Assembly (NCBI RefSeq): GCF_021347895.1
Contig: NC_067113.1
Span: forward strand, 46,911,474-46,975,473
Origin: Acanthochromis polyacanthus
Taxonomy: Eukaryota > Chordata > Actinopteri > Pomacentridae
Direction: 5' to 3'
Length of the DNA stretch: 64,000 bases
Shown: positions 48,516 to 59,220 of the stretch, one piece after another
Position numbering within the stretch: the first letter of the stretch is position 1
Layout: every line of letters starts with the position of its first letter
The notes under the pieces: generated by a model
Told to the model about the DNA's origin: nothing
The model's input: only the letters and a program-made list of their open reading frames with translations
Database searches by the model: none
Program-made: the position numbers and the translations under genes

Positions 48516-50793
48516 CTGCAGAAAAACGACGTTAAGGAGCTCTTATTGTGAAAAACCTGCAGCAGCTTCAAATAGATCCACACATCGATATAAAACAGAT
48601 GCTGCAAAGGAGTGTAATATTAGTATTCTGCTCAGAGTGCAGCTAAAGCCGCTATCCGTCTGGGTTTATTTCTCATTACATTACATTATCCTTCCTGCAC
48701 TGACCAGCACTGACATCCCATTTCAATAAAATCTACAGCTAAGATTACCTGCCACCGACTTCTGAGAGCTGATTCATTGTCATATTTTAAAGAGCCCATA
48801 TTTGGCACATTTGCAGGTTTAAAATTTAATTTGTGGGGGTCTACTAGCATAGGTTTACATGCTTTAATGTTCAAAAACACATCATTTGAAGTTTCCCATC
48901 TGTCTAGAATGGTCAGTTTTAGCTGTTGTCTCTTTAAGACCCGCCTCCTGAAAAGTTCAGGCTGCTCTGATTGGCCAGATCTCCAAATAAAATGATGTAG
49001 CTGAAGCAGAAGCAGCTGTATTTAAGGAAAACAAAATGCTCATTTTCAATTTGAAGGCCAAACTCTGAGGTGCTAAGTCACATGACATGCAAATGAGTCA
49101 CACTGTGATGTCATTCAGTAACAGAAGAGAAGTCTGTACTTAAAACGAGCTGCTTCAGGCAGGTGAGGAGCAGAGATTTATCCGGAAAGTAAGTTTTCTG
49201 TTATAAACATGAATTTTTCCACTTGACTCATATTTCAATTGCAGCATGATTATTTTTGAGCATCGTTCAGCTTTAACCAATATAATAAATGGAAAAACAA
49301 AACCTAAGCTCATTAAATGTGCCGACCCTGGTTTTAGTCAATATCTGCTGACCTTTAAAGCATTAAAATGAGCTGAATTAGACTGTAGCAGCTCCTATTA
49401 TGAACTTGTTTTCTTCATTACTTTCTAAAATAAATTATTAAATTATTATTAAATTATTTATTCTAATTTCTGGTAACGCCCAAAGCAAAAAGTATTACTG
49501 AGGAAAATATCTGTTTGTTTTCTTTATACCTACAAATATTAAATATTGAATCTTTAAACATAGTCTTCACATTTCTATTCAGCTTTTCTCAGGAATTTAA
49601 TGAAATTTAGACATTTTCTCAACTACCTAGCAGCTACACCGTGCTTTTTTTCCCCAGGACAATAACTTGCAGTTTAAGGAAACTTAAATTATCACATATT
49701 TCTGAATTCTCGTTTTACTACAATTTCACAGCAGATTCATGGACATTTATTTGACATATTAATATCCTCTGAAAGTGTAAATCACACTGACTGTCATTAA
49801 TATCTGTTTCATGATTAGAGGATGTCTTAGAAACAAATTCACAACAAGCAAATCATGACTTTTAACCAAAATCAGTCATGTTTCAGTTCAAAATTCACCA
49901 GAAATAAACTGTCATGCAGCATCTTTACCTTATATTTATGTGTGTTATATTACAGATCATACAGTGCCGTGAAGAAGTATTTGTTTGATGACCCTAAACA
50001 CTAAAGTGAGGAAAACATGCAAAAAAAAAAAAAAATGTGAGAAGAGGGCAATATTTATTTTTATTTTTCCATGAAAAAATACATTTTCACAGCACAGGAA
50101 CTGTAGCTTCCTGATGGTAAAACTGTCGTCAGGAACAATAACTTAAAACACCGAACATGTGTTTTGTGGTTTCACATCAGCTGACATGAAACATAAATAA
50201 AGCCTCCTGCAGGTCACCTTCTTCTGTTCCACTCTCAGGAGGACTCTCTGTTAATGGGAAATCCCCGTATTGACGGTTCTGTAGAAGAAACTCCAACGCC
50301 AAACCAGCTGCGGAAATAATTCTCCTCTCCGACAAGAAGACGAGTGCGGCTTAATAAATTTAAATGAGCAGATGGAACAAGCTCGAGTATCGTCACTTGA
50401 CTTCAAAGTAAATTGCCCCCTTGAAGTGCTTTCTAATTAATTCATTTCAGAATCAATAAACATCTATTCCACCTCGCAGAGAGTGATGGCGACCGAGAGA
50501 TGAAAGGACAAAAGGGAAAGAGAGACGGATGAGGGGGAAAAAGCCGAGTGGAAAACAAAGGCGGCGAGTAAATCAATGGCTGACTCCTGTGTGGTAATGC
50601 AGACGGATGTGTCGGTGTTAGAATAAATGATCAAATAAGACGCGCAGGATCGGCCTGATGGATGAAATGAAGACGAAGGAGGAGTAAGCACCTGACAGAG
50701 TCCCTGACCTTCTCTGAGCTGACGGATGGATGGAGCGCGACAGAAATGGATTTAGTCAAAAAGAATAATCCATCAGCCGCGGCGCTTTCTGAC
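48516..50793 (-). other. Intron 6 (2.3 kb)
   Basis: Contains a small Tc1-type MITE (49962-50096). The section 50220-50460 is non-repetitive and moderately GC-rich. The remainder holds nothing recognised. Confidence 0.6.
49962..50096. mobile_element. Short Tc1-type MITE, about 135 bp
   Basis: Begins after TA with CAGTGCCGTGAAGAAGTATT and ends with 'AAAAAATACATTTTCACAGC', an imperfect inverted copy. The CAGTGC(C/T)-to-AAGTATT end is typical of Tc1-like elements in fish. A poly-A run lies in the middle. Confidence 0.75.
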
Positions 50794-50928
50794 CTTTTTC
50801 TCGGTGGTGATGTACAAGTGTTGGTGGTCGGAGTCGAACAGCAGGTTCTTGTTGACCTTGTCTCCGGTGACTTCGCCCGGCGCTCGACCGTAGACCTCCG
50901 GATGGGCCGACAGGTGAACCTTCAGCAC
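50794..50928 (-). CDS. plxnb2: Exon 6: last sema strand, leading into PSI1
   Basis: Codons 442-486, phase 0 at both ends. It starts VLKVHLSAHPEVYG and ends NLLFDSDHQHLYITTEKK, the 'LYAMT-x-x-K' strand that closes the sema propeller. The donor is the less common GTCAGA; the acceptor is TTCCTGCAG. Confidence 0.9.
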
Positions 50929-52010
50929 CTGCAGGAACATTAAAGCTGCATCAAACGCCTGAACGCCAAAGTTGGGTTTCCTTGAAAAAGTAAAATCACC
51001 AAAGTTGCATCATTCACAGAAATAATCCTCAGTTTTCCAACTTTTTAGCTGTCCTTGAATGTATCATGTGTCAGATAAAGGATTAAAATAAGCTTAAAAT
51101 CCTGTCATTTAATCAGAATCACTAAAATCTGCCAAAAATAAACCAGTTGTAGTAATTAAATTCTATAAAAATATAAAAATTATTTGCTTCTTAGTGCAAC
51201 TACTAAACCCTGAATGACTTGGCTGTGGCCAACAGTCATGTTGCAAAAATTCAGAGTTTTCAGTGTTTCTGCAGAGGTGAAAGGAGAGAAATTAAATGAT
51301 ACATACTGTGGTTCTGGTATTTAGAATGAAGCTGAAATATTATTTTTTTTTTTTTACATCATTTTCTTAAGAAACACTCAAACACAAGTACAAGTCATTA
51401 ATTCATGCAAACATTCATGCAAAAAATGCACAAGTATTAGTGTCAAAATATACTTTAAGTAAATATTTACTCAAGATATAATACAAATAAATGTTAGATT
51501 TCTTGCACATTATATTTTTGAAGGTATTGGTGCTTTAATATGTAAAACTATATTCTATATATCTTTTTACAACTTCATAATTTTGTGCCCTCTATTCCAG
51601 GGTTCCCTCAAAAGAAGTTTCAATCTCAAAGGTCCTTTTAGTTTAAAACAAATTTGAATAAATAAAGATGAATTAAAAATCATTTCGAAACTGCTAGCTT
51701 GTAATTTTTGACACAAAAGTCAGTAAAATCCAGTTGCATGAATAAATACTTTATAGAGCTACTTGCGAGCAGAGAGACGAGGAAATGGCTTTAGTTGAGT
51801 TTAATGTTTTTATATTTGATTTAAAATCAGCCAGCAAATGTCTGTTCTGCGCAGATGGCGACTAAAAGTAGAAAATAAGATGCTAAAAACATCTTTATAA
51901 ACTTTCTGCTGATGACACTACTCGTCTGTTCACTACAGTGTTTGAATCTTTAACAACCTCCAGAGAAAATACAAAAAAATTGACTTTCTGGAGGAAAGAA
52001 GCTCCACTAC
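50929..52010 (-). other. Intron 5 (1.1 kb)
   Basis: AT-rich. Contains a copy of the dispersed repeat at about 51030-51220 ('TGCCAAAAATAAACCAGTTG'). No gene. Confidence 0.6.
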
Positions 52011-52190
52011 CTCTCCAGTTGCGGTGCCCAGAAACGCCACAGCGTGTTCAATTTCCACCGCCACGGCCACGGCGGTCATGTGACCCTTCCGGACCAATGC
52101 GGGCTCCACTGTTAGGGCGAACTCGGCCTTACTGGCCAGCGGTGAAGGCAGGAACTCGGCTCCACACTTGTACCTCTGGGCCATGTCCTT
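52011..52190 (-). CDS. plxnb2: Exon 5: end of sema domain
   Basis: Codons 382-441, phase 0 at both ends. It contains RYKCGAEFLPSPLAS and HAVAFLGTATGE. The second corresponds to the plexin blade strand HTVAFLGTSDG, which feeds directly into LKVHL in the next exon. The acceptor is CTCCTTTAG; the donor is GTAGTG. Confidence 0.9.
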
Positions 52191-52310
52191 CTAAAGGAGA
52201 AAAGCATTCATGGTAATACAGAACCATTGAACCTCTTGGCTTAATGAATATTGATTGAGGCGACCATTTGAAAAATCTGGAGTCACAGTTAAAATTTCAT
52301 CTTGATTTAT

Positions 52311-53399
52311 GCATCGTTTTCTTGGCACCAGTCTGTGGATCAACAATTGAAAAGCCATAACTTGAGAAATAACGTAGCTGGAGTGCTGGAAGTTTACAGG
52401 TATACTGGTATGTACATATTGTACGGTCTTCAATGGTACAAACGAAACAGTAAGTCAACAATATAAGACAAGAAAGTCTGAATTAGGAGATAAATGTCAA
52501 AAGCTGTGATAGAAAATCTAAACCTTTGACCAAAAAATGAATGAAAACGATCATAAAGAGAGACAAAATAACCACAAGAGACACAAAACAACCAAACAAA
52601 GGTGGAAATAAACAATCAAATTCAGAATGTTCACAGAGAGCCCCAAAACAACCACGAAGAGACAAAAAAACAACCACAAAGAGACGAAAAACAACCACAA
52701 AGAGACTAAAAATCAACCACAAGAGCCACAAAACAACCAAACAAAGGTGGAAATAAACAATCAAATTCAGAATGTTCAGAGAGAGCCCCAAAACAACCAC
52801 AAAGAGACAAAAAAACAACCACAAAGAAACAAAAAACAACCACAAAGAGACAAAAACAACCACAAAGAGACAAAAACAACCACAAAGAGACCAAAAATCA
52901 ACCACAAGAGATACAAAATAACCAAACCAAGGTGGAAATAAACAATCAAATTCAGATTTGTTCACAGAGAGCCCCAAAACAACCACAAAAAGAGACAAAA
53001 ACCAACCACAAAGACACAAAAAACAACCAAAGACAATAAAAACAACTACAAATATACACAAAACAACCACAAAGAGACAAAAAAAAACAAAAAACAACAA
53101 CCACCAAAGACTAAAAACAACCACAAAAAGATGGAAAAAGAAGAGGCAGAAACAACCAGAGACTGTGGTTGCTTAAATTCACTTTCTGGTCAGAATTCTC
53201 TTTTTCTATCACAACTTTTGATGTTCATCTCATAATTCTGATTCTTCTGTCTCATATTGTTGACTTACTGTTTTGTTGGACCACTGAATATCAAATGTAA
53301 ACATCAATGATCCTGTAAAATTTCAGGAATCCAGCTTCATTATTTCTCAAATTATGACTCTTCAAACATGATGCACAGATTGGTGCAAAGAGAACAACA
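52311..53399. mobile_element. Foldback-like element: about 200-bp inverted repeats around a minisatellite
   Basis: The left arm (52311-52515) and right arm (53202-53399) are reverse complements at roughly three quarters of positions. For example, 'TATTGTTGACTTACTGTTT' on the right mirrors 'AAACAGTAAGTCAACAATAT' on the left, and 'TTTCTATCACAACTTTTGA' mirrors 'TCAAAAGCTGTGATAGAAA'. The outer edges are 'TTTTCTTGGCACCAGTCTGT' and 'ACAGATTGGTGCAAAGAGAA'. It has no transposase. Confidence 0.85.
52545..53150. repeat. Minisatellite core, units of about 20 bp with higher-order repeats
   Basis: Units like 'AAACAACCACAAAGAGACAA' tile the core. The spacer GGTGGAAATAAACAATCAAA recurs at 52601, 52746 and 52931, so units are grouped into higher-order blocks of 145-185 bases. 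The 200-residue frame on the minus strand here is a by-product. Confidence 0.93.
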
Positions 53400-53516
53400 A
53401 AAATGGACATGACCCACCTTCTTGAAGGATTTTAAACTCATAAATACACAGAAAACAGAAGAATTTTGTTTTAAATCTAGTGAACTTGAGGTGGATTTTT
53501 CCACCGACGGTCTCAC

Positions 53517-53659
53517 CGGTTTTTCGCTGCACAGCTCCTCAGACTTGGACGAGTACGGCGAGTAGACGGCGGCCTTGTTGTTGATATTGCCGTGGTGACT
53601 GTAACAGGCTCCGATTATCTCCACCAGACGGTTATTAATGAACTGCAGAGGGAACATAC
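53517..53659 (-). CDS. plxnb2: Exon 4: sema domain
   Basis: Last two bases of codon 334 and codons 335-381. It begins MFPLQFINNRLVEI and has the conserved GACYS and the cysteine in EELCSEKP. Phase is 0 at the donor (GTGAGA). This exon covers the last sema blades before the hydrophobic core strand of exon 5. Confidence 0.9.
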
Positions 53660-54994
53660 CTGCAAACACACAAACACTGACTGTTCAGCATGAAAGAACA
53701 AACAAAACATCTAAAAAAACCACATAAAATCCTCATTATTTACAGTCTTTGCAGCTGATTCATGGTGACCTTGTGAATATCAGGGATTATTAATGGAATA
53801 AAACATGCATTTCTGTAGCCACGAAGAAGTAGAAGATAAGTAGTTTAAATAAACAGATTACTTTGAGGACCTAAAACCTGCCCAGTCCTGTTGTGCACAT
53901 CTACTCAACTTATGCATATTCAAAAGTGTGTCAGTGACCCTAATTTTGTTTTAAAATCGTAATTAAATAGCCATTTGGGCGACCTCACCCTTAAATCACA
54001 CCAACAGAAGAGATGTTGCAGTGCACCAGAGAGAAAAAACTTAATTTAAAAAATTCTAAATTACCTGATTCTGCAGCCAACATCTTTTTGTTTGGGATTT
54101 TCCAAATAAAATCAACCAACTCTAATAAAAAAAGTTCTTATTTGACCTGAGTTTCACTACATTATATTCCATCATATTTAGATTTATTTGCTGTAAAGTA
54201 TCCAAACTTGTGCTTGTGATTATATATTATTATATATTATTATATCTACAATATAACAGAATTTTAGTTATACTATATGCAAGAATCTTTGCAATATCTG
54301 TATTTTTAACATCAGTATTTTTTTTCTTATGGAAGAATCAGCAAAATATCAACAGAATCTGTGAGGAATTGATAAAATCTGCACAATATTAATGCTTGTT
54401 TTCAGTCTTTTTCCACTTTAGAGGAATCTGAGCAATATTAGTGTATTTGTACATATAGAAGAATCCTGTTAAATATTGTTAGAGGAGGAGGAGGAATCCA
54501 CTGTACTTGGATTTCTTGTTTATTTTTTTTACTTTTCTAAAGGTTGTCTTATTTTATCTTAAAGTTCCACATAAACAGAAACACAAATACACACATTGTT
54601 GCAGAAAAACTGACTAAATTGCAAGAAATCAAGTGCCTAACACTCCAAATGTCCATGTAATGTTTCCCGCCCAATGTTCAAACTAAATCTTCATGTACGA
54701 ATCCAAGCCAGGCTGCACTTGGAGACCAATGACTGTGGTTAAAAACAAGCCACTTTGATCCTTAACTCCTTCTGCTGATAAAGATCACGATACTAAAGCT
54801 CCTATAAAAACCCTCCAGGAGTCTTTGTTTGCTCGGCTGCTGTTTCACCTTGGAAGCAGCGGCTGAGAACAAGCAGCTGGGAAACTTTCTGCCAAATTTC
54901 ACTGATGTGTTTTGACAAGTTCTTGGAGATTCTGCCAACAAACAGAAAAAAATCTCCAATGTAAGACATCTGACTGCATTCAGACGACACCTAC
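53660..54994 (-). other. Intron 3 (1.3 kb)
   Basis: AT-rich with TATTATATATTATTATAT sequence near 54220-54250. No repeat family or gene recognised. Confidence 0.55.
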
Positions 54995-55133
54995 ACATGG
55001 CTGAAGTAGACGGATCTTCATCAGACGTGAAGGTGACAAACAGAACCTTGTCGGAGGCTGAAACTTGTCCATACTGGCCCGAGCTGGTCATACTCTGAGC
55101 CAGAACTTCACCTGGTGTCGCTACATAAGCAGC
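54995..55133 (-). CDS. plxnb2: Exon 3: sema domain
   Basis: Codons 288-333 plus the first base of codon 334. It carries GEVLAQ and DKVLFVTFTSDEDPSTSAM. The split codon T|GT gives C334, the conserved cysteine of the plexin 'LCLFPL' motif, which here reads MCMFPL. The donor is GTAGGT; the acceptor is TTGCAG. A longer frame reading on into the intron on its left is not coding. Confidence 0.9.
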
Positions 55134-55378
55134 CTGCAAGACGAAAAAGAGATGAAAATGCTGAATGATAGACGTTTCTGCTAAATACAGATTTTTAACC
55201 GAGGTACAGTGGAAGCAAAGACCCCATAAATTGAAGCTATTTCAAGTTCAGGAGCATTTTAAATCCAATTTATAAAGGTTTCCTGGGGTCAGGTTCTCAA
55301 AAAGACAAACTCATCCAGACGTAAAATGTGTTTTCCTGCTATGAAAGTGCTGACGGTCGATGCCGGGCTCGTCTTCAC

Positions 55379-55705
55379 CTGAGCTTTGTTGTACTTGTTG
55401 GCGGCGCTGCAGTTGAGCTGCAGCTCCGTGTACGAGTAGTAACCCTGGTCGTCTTCGCACATCCTGGAGATGAAGGTAAAGTTCTTGGTGTCCTGCACGC
55501 CGAGCGTCCGCGAGAACAGGAAGTAGACAAAGCCGCCGTCCTTGAAGGCAAAGCGGAAGTCGTGGAGGTAGCGAAGCACGAAGGGGTTGGCCTGGACTGC
55601 CGAGGCCTCGATGATGCTGTCGAACACCACCCAGTCGCCGAAGTCCTGCAGGATCCGGGTGGAGATGAGTTTTGTGCTGTCGTGGCTGCCGTAACCTTTA
55701 CCCAC
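55379..55705 (-). CDS. plxnb2: Exon 2: sema domain
   Basis: Codons 179-287, phase 0 at both ends. It begins VGKGYGSHDS, which continues the preceding NFTVFL, and contains STRIL, PFVLRYLHDF, GGFVYFLFSRT and SRMCEDDQGYYSYTELQLNC. These match plexin sema blades, including the R-M/L-C-x-D-D-x-x-x-Y-S-Y motif and its paired cysteines. The acceptor is CTCTCAG at 55706; the donor is GTGAAG. Confidence 0.93.
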
Positions 55706-57496
55706 CTGAGAGGGACGAGACCAGAAGTTAACATAGAAAAGAGGTTGAAAACGGCTTCATTTAACTAGAAATCATGGCTGGAAGATGAGCCTGGGAGCAA
55801 AATGTAGGCAAATATGAATCATTTGTTACACAAGACGCTGTAGAGCACTAGAGGGATTGTAGCAAAAAAATAACAAAACCCAGATTTCTTTGTTTAAACT
55901 GACAGCGTAGATGGATGTTAAAGTGATCTGGTGTCAGTTTTAAGTAGAGATCAAATGTGTATTAATCCTAAAATGTCTATCTGCTGTACTGATGAAGTTC
56001 TGAGGCTCAGAAATGTGGGAAAAAGTGATAAATCTGGGCCCACCTTTACGCACTTCTAGGACCTGGAACTCTGGAAATATTCAGAGTATGAAGGTAAAAC
56101 TTCACATGGCTTCTTTATATTTACTACAGTTACTGTACATAGAAAACCAACTGATTCTGAGGAGGTCAGGTGGAGGAACTGACCGATTTTTTCAAATACC
56201 AGATTTCTTTTTCTGTATCTGTCTCTGTTCATGTATCAGATCTCAGCTGCAGACTCCAGGCTAAACTGAGTCACAAAAATGAGACTTGATTTTCGACTTC
56301 ACTGGTCCGAGACTCGACTTCCTGGAAACCCGAAGACTCCCTGAAGAATTCATTTGACTTGTCTCTCTCTGGGCTTCAATTCAACCCATAAAGACTCATC
56401 TCTGTGCATCAAAGTTTCATATTTAGGAGCTTTATCCATGAAAGTGGTCCCCAATGAGTTTGAAAGGCCCGTTATGGTTTAAAAGTAGTTTAAATTGCAC
56501 CATTTATCAGAGCAAGAAACTGTAAAAACACAAACAAATGTTGGGTTTTCAACTTTCTGTCAATCCTTGAAGTAATCATGAGTGATTTTCGTTTTCAGCA
56601 GCAAAAAACAACCAAATCTAAGCTTAAAATTGTGATATTTAATCAAAATCACTGCAAATATTTGCAAAAAATAAACCATTTGCTCTAACCAGATTCTGTG
56701 AAAAGACACAAATTCTGTGCAGTCATTCAATGTATGAAGGTAAAACTTTACACAGTTTCATTAAATATATTGAAGTTACTGCAGATAAAGAATCTGCTAT
56801 TTCTGAGGAGGTCAGGGAGGAATTGATTGATCTTTGATGTAATGATTGATTATTTTTTAGCTCCTAAACCTGGAAAATGTACATTTAATGATGGTTTAAC
56901 TACCAACAACTTCAATATTCACTTTGGTTTTCGCTCTTTGGTTACTACAAACAGTTCAGACTAAAGAAGCTTAACTAAAATACAGATAAAATGCAGATTT
57001 TTTTTTGTCGAAACAATTTTAGTTTGACCTAAAACCAAAGTAAATATTGAACCTGGATGTGTGAATAAGCCAAATATATACGTTTTAAAGGAGCATTTGC
57101 ACCATTTATGCTTCTCTAAAACTTTTAAGAACCACAGAACCTTCACAGTCCTTCTCACTCTGTATGAAATGATCTCATCTGATTAGAACCGTTGTTCAAA
57201 GTGTCTACACCAATGACGCCACTTGAATGAAAGAGAAAAACTCTGAGGGAGACATAACATCATAAAGCATCATTGAAAGGCTGATTCTCCAACGCCGTGT
57301 GGAGAAATTAAGTGAAAAAACATTTCAGGATAACTGACAAGAGGGCTCATTTCCCATATGGCTGCCAATTTAATTTCTCAGCTCTCTACAAATTGCAGTT
57401 TTATTGTGTTTGTTCACACAGCATCACAGATGGTGGAGATCATTTATGTTCATGTTTTCCTTCACCTCAGGAAGTAGTGTGTGTTCTGCTGCTCAC
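55706..57496 (-). other. Intron 1 (1.8 kb)
   Basis: Contains a copy of the AT-rich dispersed repeat (56510-56720, with 'AAATCTAAGCTTAAAATTGT' and 'AAAATAAACCATTTGC'). A 'CTGTACTGATGAAGTTCTGA' phrase near 55985 is shared with 27850 in intron 17. No gene. Confidence 0.6.
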
Positions 57497-58030
57497 CAGG
57501 AAGACGGTGAAGTTGGCTCCATCCCTGGTGGTGAAGTACGACATGACGCCCACCACCGAGACGCTCTCCTCGGCGCTCGCCACGTACGACTTCTCGCCTT
57601 TGGTGTCGCTGAAGTACAGCAGCTGCTCCACGTTGCTCAGGTTCCTCAGTGAGCAGATTCCCCTGAAAACGCTGCCGCAGACCACCAGCACGTCTCTGGC
57701 AGAGTGGACCAGCAGCAGCTTGTTGTGGTTGTCGGTGTCCACAGCCTCCTCGCAGGCGTCGGTGACGGGCGGCGTGCACTGTCTGTTGTCCCGCTTGGGG
57801 CCCGTCTCGGTCCGGGACTCCACCTCCAGGTTCTGGTTCAGCTGGTAGAGGGCGTTGACGGCGCCGACGTACAGCCGGCCCCCCTGGCCCTTCCGGAGAT
57901 CGGGTCCGGTCACCACGTTGTTGATCAGCGTGTCGGAGGTGAACTCTGCCATCTTCCCGTAGGAGGGGTTGAGGTAAACTGTCGCCAGGGCAATCAGGGC
58001 GAACTGCCACACCCACCGCCGCTCCATCAT
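57497..58030 (-). CDS. plxnb2: Exon 1 (coding): signal peptide and N-terminal sema domain
   Basis: Codons 1-178. Translation starts at the first of two adjacent ATGs (58030, 58027). The splice acceptor (TTCTACAG) ends at 58033, so only 2 untranslated bases precede the ATG in this exon. Residues 5-20 (RWVWQFALIALATVYL) form a hydrophobic signal core, with likely cleavage near S23-G25. The sema blades begin with GRLYVGAVNALYQL, matching the plexin-B pattern, followed by conserved CTPP, NKLLLV and VVCGSVFRGIC. The donor after codon 178 is GTGAGC, phase 0. A longer overlapping frame on the same strand is arginine-rich and is an artefact of GC-rich third positions. Confidence 0.92.
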
Positions 58031-58298
58031 GTCTGTAGAAAAACACAAAGACAGAAAATGTAAGAATCTTTTTAAACATCTTTTCTGTCTGGATCAAATA
58101 ATGAAGACCACAAGAAGAGATCAATGAACCTGAAATACGTTTTAAAATTTAGTGAATCTTAGGAAATTACGAAATTGCTTCCAACAGCCAAAAGTAGTTG
58201 TTGTGAAATCAAATCATTGCACACAAACACTAAACAGAGACGCATTTCTGTTTGGTGTTTTAGTAGCAACTGTAATATAAGGTGTCATCAGCAAATAT

Positions 58299-58336
58299 AT
58301 ACACTACTGTTCAAAAGTTTGGGGTCATTTAGAAGG
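58299..58336. mobile_element. Solo Tc1-like terminal repeat fragment
   Basis: ACACTACTGTTCAAAAGTTT followed by GGGGTCATTTAGAA is the well-known outer end of Tc1-like elements in fish, next to TA repeats. No matching opposite end was found nearby. Confidence 0.75.
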
Positions 58337-58647
58337 TGAGCTGGAAGTGCATCGCAACCGGCCCAGCATACAACATGCAAAGTAATTCCAGCTGCGATCT
58401 GGTGTGTTTACCTGGAACTCAAAGTAGACTGCACTCCTGCTTTATGCAAATTCGGTGCTGCGTGCAGAGATTCCACGCATCGTGAAACAGTCCTCAAATG
58501 TCTAAAGTAGCCACCACAGCTTATTTCTCACCTCAAATGCTTTCAGAAATACTTTTCGCTGAGGTGTTTTCAAAATAAAAGGGAAATTTTGCGGCCGAAT
58601 CACTGTGTTTATCTGACATGCTTGCTGGACGGTCAAGCTGAAAGTTC

Positions 58648-58712
58648 GGTCACATGACCACGTAGTGGCCCGCTGTTGCTCGAGCGCTGTCATGTGACCA
58701 TGTTGTGGTCCG
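58648..58712. promoter_or_regulatory. Paired E-box/M-box motifs (TCACATGA and TCATGTGA)
   Basis: TCACATGA (58650-58657) and its reverse complement TCATGTGA (58690-58697) lie 40 bases apart. Each is followed by related sequence (CCACGTAGTGGCCCG and CCATGTTGTGGTCCG). TCAC(A/G)TGA is the binding motif of MITF/TFE-family factors. Regulatory use is a guess. Confidence 0.3.
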
Positions 58713-58767
58713 TGTTTATATGTGTGAAAATCACATCTAGTGGACACGCGACTTCAGAGTTACTTTG

Positions 58768-59003
58768 TCCTCTGGTTGCCACAGTAATAAATAAAAGGCT
58801 CCACCTTCTGGAACAACCAGGTACTACACTACAACAGCTGAAACTGTGTTTTTAAAGTAAAATTGATTTTAAAAAATGTTGTTTTATTAGGTTGTATTTA
58901 CTAGTAATTCAATATTTTTGGATTTTAGACTGTTTAAAGAAGTCAAATTGTTTATTTTGCGATGATATATGGTCCTTCACAATAAATTATGTTAGAAAAA
59001 CAG
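58768..59003. repeat. 230-bp repeat, copy 1
   Basis: Shares 'GCTCCACCTTCTGGAACAAC', 'AAATTGTTTATTTTGCGA' and 'ATATGGTCCTTCACAAT' with copies 2 and 3. Confidence 0.8.
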
Positions 59004-59220
59004 TTGCTACAGTAATAACCAATAAGAGTCTCCACTTATTGGACCAACCAGGTACAGCAATACTACAGTCTTTTTAAAGCAAAAATGCTCAAAAAATGTT
59101 GCCGTATTATGTTTTACTTACCGTTACTTGACTATTTTTTGGCTTTTGGACTGCCAAATTGTTTTTTTTTTTTTTCTGACAATATATGGTCATTCACAAT
59201 CCATTAATTTAGAAAAACCC
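59003..59220. repeat. 230-bp repeat, copy 2 (tandem to copy 1)
   Basis: 'TCTCCACTTATTGGACCAAC', 'CCAAATTGTTTTTTTT' and 'ATATGGTCATTCACAATCCA' follow immediately after copy 1. Confidence 0.8.

Larger units (their letters stand above)
52191..53516 (-). other. Intron 4 (1.3 kb)
   Basis: Almost entirely the long-inverted-repeat element with its minisatellite core. About 100 unique bases remain on each side. Confidence 0.75.
1280..58030 (-). other. plxnb2: Plexin-B2-like gene, coding part from start codon to exon 30 (3' end outside window)
   Basis: Plexin-B receptors are single-pass surface receptors for class 4 semaphorins. Their cytoplasmic GAP acts on Ras/Rap-type GTPases, and a Rho-binding domain splits that GAP in two. 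Thirty exons with GT-AG borders and matching phases join into 1526 codons. Domains by residue: signal peptide about 1-25, sema about 30-480, PSI1 495-545, PSI2 645-676, PSI3 794-838, IPT repeats about 838-1175, basic cleavage site ending at R1202, membrane helix about 1233-1255, coiled coil 1259-1291, GAP first part from about 1290, Rho-binding start at 1490-1526. The motifs [30 protein letters not shown] and VKVLNCDTI are plexin signatures, and the residues around them fit B2 better than B1 or B3 as I remember those families. No frameshift or stop was found, so the gene looks functional. The C-terminal part lies left of position 1. Confidence 0.9.

Noticed and set aside
52483..53124. 213-residue open frame on the minus strand, rich in Val, Phe, Leu and Cys
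   Set aside because: It lies entirely in the minisatellite core; its repeat units give a repetitive hydrophobic peptide with no family resemblance.
55328..55768. 146-residue plus-strand frame across exon 2
   Set aside because: Antisense shadow of a GC-rich exon; the minus-strand frame matches plexin.
57462..58124. 220-residue arginine-rich frame over exon 1
   Set aside because: The other frame on the same strand gives a signal peptide and a clear sema domain; this one is a GC-driven shadow that runs through the splice sites.
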